From assembly GCA_035041965.1 (NCBI GenBank), contig JAPYMA010001308.1, positions 62,001 through 126,000 on the forward strand: a stretch of 64,000 bases of DNA, written 5' to 3'. Shown piece by piece: positions 60,601 through 64,000 of the stretch. The notes under the pieces were generated by a model. That model was not told the DNA's origin. It saw only the letters and a program-made list of their open reading frames with translations, and made no database searches. Origin of the DNA: Anisakis pegreffii. Taxonomy: Eukaryota; Nematoda; Chromadorea; Rhabditida; Anisakidae. The translations under genes were made by a program, and so were the position numbers. Positions within the stretch are counted from its first letter, which is position 1, and every line of letters starts with the position of its first letter.

Positions 60601-63600
60601 AATTTAAAGTGGAACTGGATGAAACGGTCATTCAGATAAGTGACAAATATTATATCTTCCGATAAGGATATACTTCAAAAATGGGTTAGCACTCACACGT
60701 CTGTCATTGAAGCTGACTGAACGACGAATGACGACGACGACGACGACGACGGAACAGTGCAAGTCATCGTCGCACTTCAAAAACATGATGGCTGATTGGA
60801 TTGATGGGTTTCACAGCAAGCATATGTCTGTCCCCCGATGTGATAATTATTTCGCAATTATCGTCCAAAACTGCTTCAAGCCGCCACACCATAAAGCAAA
60901 TTTGTGAAATGTGTTTAATTTATCATGTTCAAAACTTGCATTCTCGCTGCTTTGCACGATTGAACTGTGAGGTGCTGCTGCCCTCAGGGAAATCAGCCAC
61001 TCTTAAACTCAGACACATTGCATCGTTAGTCGATGGTTTTTTGTGCCAAGACTCAATCATTGCTTGCCAAACGGCAATGTGATTTATTTTCAAAAACAGA
61101 TGCTCTGAGCAAATTGTAGTTGTTTGTCAGTGCGATTTAAGGAATACATGAAAAGCGATTAGTTTGCACTTTAAGCTTGTAATCATCATGGTGAATTATC
61201 GGAACAACTTTAGCAATTAACTTCTAAAATATGCCTTAATCGTGAATTATATAGCACTAAATTATTGGTTTAGATTCCAAACTATTGAAATTTAATCCGG
61301 GCAGAACAACTGAAAATTCTCCTAGAGACTTGAAGAAAGTTTCTGAATTGTTAGTTTTTCGGATTCGATTCATTTTTATAGCGTAGCAATACCGATTTTA
61401 TGACTGACAATAGAGCAAATTTGAACAATTCTGTTGAAGAGCGCATTAATAAATGCGCACAATTTGAGTGGATTCGTTGAACAATGCTTTCGTTTGCACC
61501 ATCAAAGCAATTTTATGTGTTTTCGATTAGGCGATAGTTTGAAAGTGCAAAAGAAAAATGTTCGAATCACAAAAAGTTTGTGTTGTGCTAAGGTTGGAAC
61601 GTTCAAATTAGGTGTTTTTTTGTGGGTCGTCTGATGCAGTGAAAATTAAGGAAACTGATCATTCAACGAGGACATTGCAAAATCATTTCATCGTCTCAAT
61701 TTTATGCTCTTTCCTAAGCCACAGACAGACACTTCGCAGTAAATCTGTGTTGCACTGGTTGTTAGTGTTGTTGCGAATAATTCCCGGCAATCGAATTAAT
61801 TGTAGTTTGTGGTTGGATTTCTTTTGTGTCCTCAAGTTTTACGATAAATTCCTCGCAAGCAAGAGCATAAACTTCACTAATATTACATTCATTATGTTCA
61901 ATTTGACTGAAAGATTTATATGTCTGCTATTCAAAGCTGACGAAGTCAGCTGAAATTAATGCACTGAACCAATGTGATCAGCATTCGGTTCAGCAAAAAA
62001 GCAACTTTGGCTCTTTCTGCGAGAAACACATCAAATTTGTTTTGCGATGCAAGAATGTGTATGATTAATGTGACAAAATTAAGAGAAGATGTCAATTATA
62101 CGGACATAACTTATGTTGTGTGTTCCTATGTGTAGGTGAGGTGTTCAGCAAATTCATGAGAATCGTCCTCATTGCTCACTCTTTCACGATAACTCGTCAA
62201 GGATATCGAAGAGTGACACATAAAATTTTGTGAACATCATAAATTTTCTCGGTTTGTGACATTCGTATTCATAGATAAGTAGCCTGATGAGAGATGAACT
62301 GAAACAACGATTCAGAGGAACATGAACCTTTAGAGCCTACAACCTAGAGCATACAAGCAAAATTACCAAATTTGGTGCATTTTGCAGTGGGCCAACTCGG
62401 CATCGCCAGTTTCAAACAAGTTAGCAGTCAGTTTTTGCGCAGATAGATCACAATGCAGCAACCATTCTGAATAATTGTGGAATACATAGAAAGAATTTTG
62501 AAGTTTGCAGGGATGAAGTTTGTCATGTGCAAGCAATACCGACCGCTTCAACTGACCAGGAAGTGTGTGTGGAATGCAAATTTCTCTTTCGAATGAATAT
62601 TTAAGAGCATTCGCTTGGTTTGTGAATCACTTCGATGGTTGCACATTTAGAATAAAGGCCATTATTTTCTAATTCCAAGAAAATCCTTCAGCTGGATTGG
62701 GAAAAAAGATCAAAATCTCAATAAAATCTATAGATTTCAGTTCAGTGAGTTCAAATGCAACATATCACGGAATATTTATGCTCTCAAGAGCCTATCTTAC
62801 CATACAATATATAAGATTTTTAACTTGCCCGGGCCGTTAGATCATTCAAGGAACATAATAATTTGATATGACTTACTCGAAGTATTCAACTAGCTCGTAG
62901 CCTCATGACAGATTCGTTTCTATGTTATGACCTCGAGTGTGCACAGAACATTCATTGCTATAATATGCCGATTATAAGCATTTATCAGGGCGTGTTTGGG
63001 TTTACGATTAGACTATTTTTGCCATATGAGTGATGTTAATACTCCGATGTAATCATCTTGACGCTTATCAGTTGACCTATTCGAGAAGATCGGCTTATCT
63101 TTTCTTTCCGACGAAAATCATTTCGTTGATGACTAAAGAATGTGGATGGACTTTGTTTTATCGTACATCGGTCAAATCGATAAAATGTGCAGCTCATAAT
63201 GACAGCAAATGCTACTGCAATGTTCCCGTTCTAACATTTGCAGATTTGATTAATCCCTATGGATCTATCCTCGTTCAGATCATATTGAAGATTATGTTTA
63301 TCACTTCAAGAGATTGCATTGATTTTATTGCTGTTTTTTTGGTGTATGCGAAACAATTCGCTGACGTATATCCTCATATCTTCAGGGGAAATGAAACTTT
63401 GTGTTATGAGCATTCTTTATGTTCACTCAATTCATCCCATACCTCTGATGTGTTGCCACCACCACATTGTTATCTGCTCTTGCTGTAACCGCTGATCACT
63501 GAAAGTCGCTATGATTCATAGATCCATCATCTCGGTCAGCTGCTGCTTCACACTTCATATGAGTCATCAGCTGTGATTCGTGAACATTGAAATGTGTTAT

Positions 63601-63824
63601 CGTTCCCCGTTCTTAACACACATTCACTTTGGGGTTTTCCTCAGCAAACTTCCAGTGAATTCATCATTTCGTTTGATCATCGCCTGTTCAAAATTCAAAA
63701 AGCATTGTTTTAGCCAACTTTTCGTCATATTTTGTCGGCTTTAATGTGTTCGTTAGTTGTCGTCGGGTTGCAAATTTGCTTCTAAAATTTATTGTCGTTC
63801 TTTCTGAGGTAAACATCATTTCAG
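56326..63824. other. intergenic, no supported gene
   Basis: The left end may hold further 5' exons of the unrecognised minus-strand gene. A CTA/CTG run lies at about 57625-57663 and a CGA run at about 60730-60751. Open frames at 58959-59186, 60398-60598, 61612-61953 and 63030-63488 (plus) lack splice partners or recognisable products. Confidence 0.45.
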
Positions 63825-63908
63825 ATGCGTATCACAAAACCATTTGCGATTCTAATGACAGTCTCAGTTTTGTATGCGATTGAACCACCGGAAGTCCACA
63901 TGAATGTT
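63825..63908 (+). CDS. first coding exon of a secreted or membrane protein (partial)
   Basis: An ATG follows directly on a strong acceptor (ATCATTTCAG), as at a trans-splice or 5'-UTR splice site. The 28 codons form a signal peptide (MRITKPFAILMTVSVLYAI) and a short polar start (EPPEVHMNV). The exon ends in phase 0 at a perfect GTAAGT donor. The rest lies beyond the window, so the product is unknown. Confidence 0.65.
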
Positions 63909-64000
63909 GTAAGTTATTCTCTTTTTTATCATAGCCGTGCATAAGTGGATAAATAGCTACCGAATAATCCTATGTTTGTTTCCATGTAAATACACATTAC

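Noticed and set aside
63030..63488. 152-codon plus-strand frame
   Set aside because: Composition and motifs are unremarkable and it has no exon partners; the better-supported exon nearby is 63825-63908.

Overview
The window looks like nuclear DNA of a nematode. It is AT-rich, has no operons of bacterial type, and its genes are split into short exons by introns that begin GT and end mostly in T/C-rich CAG. The recognisable families fit a nematode: a serpentine 7TM chemoreceptor-type receptor, a Ly-6/uPAR-like GPI protein of the kind related to ODR-2, and a cuticlin-type ZP-domain membrane protein. I cannot name the species. All exon joins below were read by eye from splice signals and phase continuity, without transcript data.

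Layout. Bases 1-2767 (minus) hold a 7TM receptor gene that runs off the left edge. Bases 4328-5118 hold a dispersed repeat and a 4 x 18 bp tandem array. Bases 10526-12626 (minus) hold a Ly-6-like gene. From about 12.6 to 38 kb the sequence is gene-poor, with microsatellites and only tentative exons: two small plus-strand candidates and a minus-strand multi-span membrane protein candidate. Bases 38172-43151 (minus) hold a complete 11-exon cuticlin-like gene, with a second, inverted copy of the 4.3 kb repeat in one intron.

Bases 43217-48069 are a complete, young Ty3/gypsy LTR retrotransposon in the same orientation. It has an intact 1315-codon gag-pol reading frame, 398 bp LTRs and a 5 bp target duplication. 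It sits about 60 bp upstream of the cuticlin start codon. Immediately beyond it is the 3' end of another minus-strand gene (48145 to about 48775), which was only about 135 bp from the cuticlin gene before the insertion.

Bases 49523-50756 (plus) hold a complete four-exon D-aminoacyl-tRNA deacylase gene. Bases 51735 to at least 55966 (minus) hold a ten-exon gene I do not recognise (at least 762 residues, with a long Ser/Asn/Thr-rich tail). The right flank to 63.8 kb has no supported gene until a first coding exon with a signal peptide at 63825-63908 (plus), whose gene continues outside the window.

The genes do not form one pathway. The most informative arrangement is the retrotransposon wedged between two closely spaced co-oriented genes. 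Its 3' LTR carries a TATA-like promoter pointing into the cuticlin gene.
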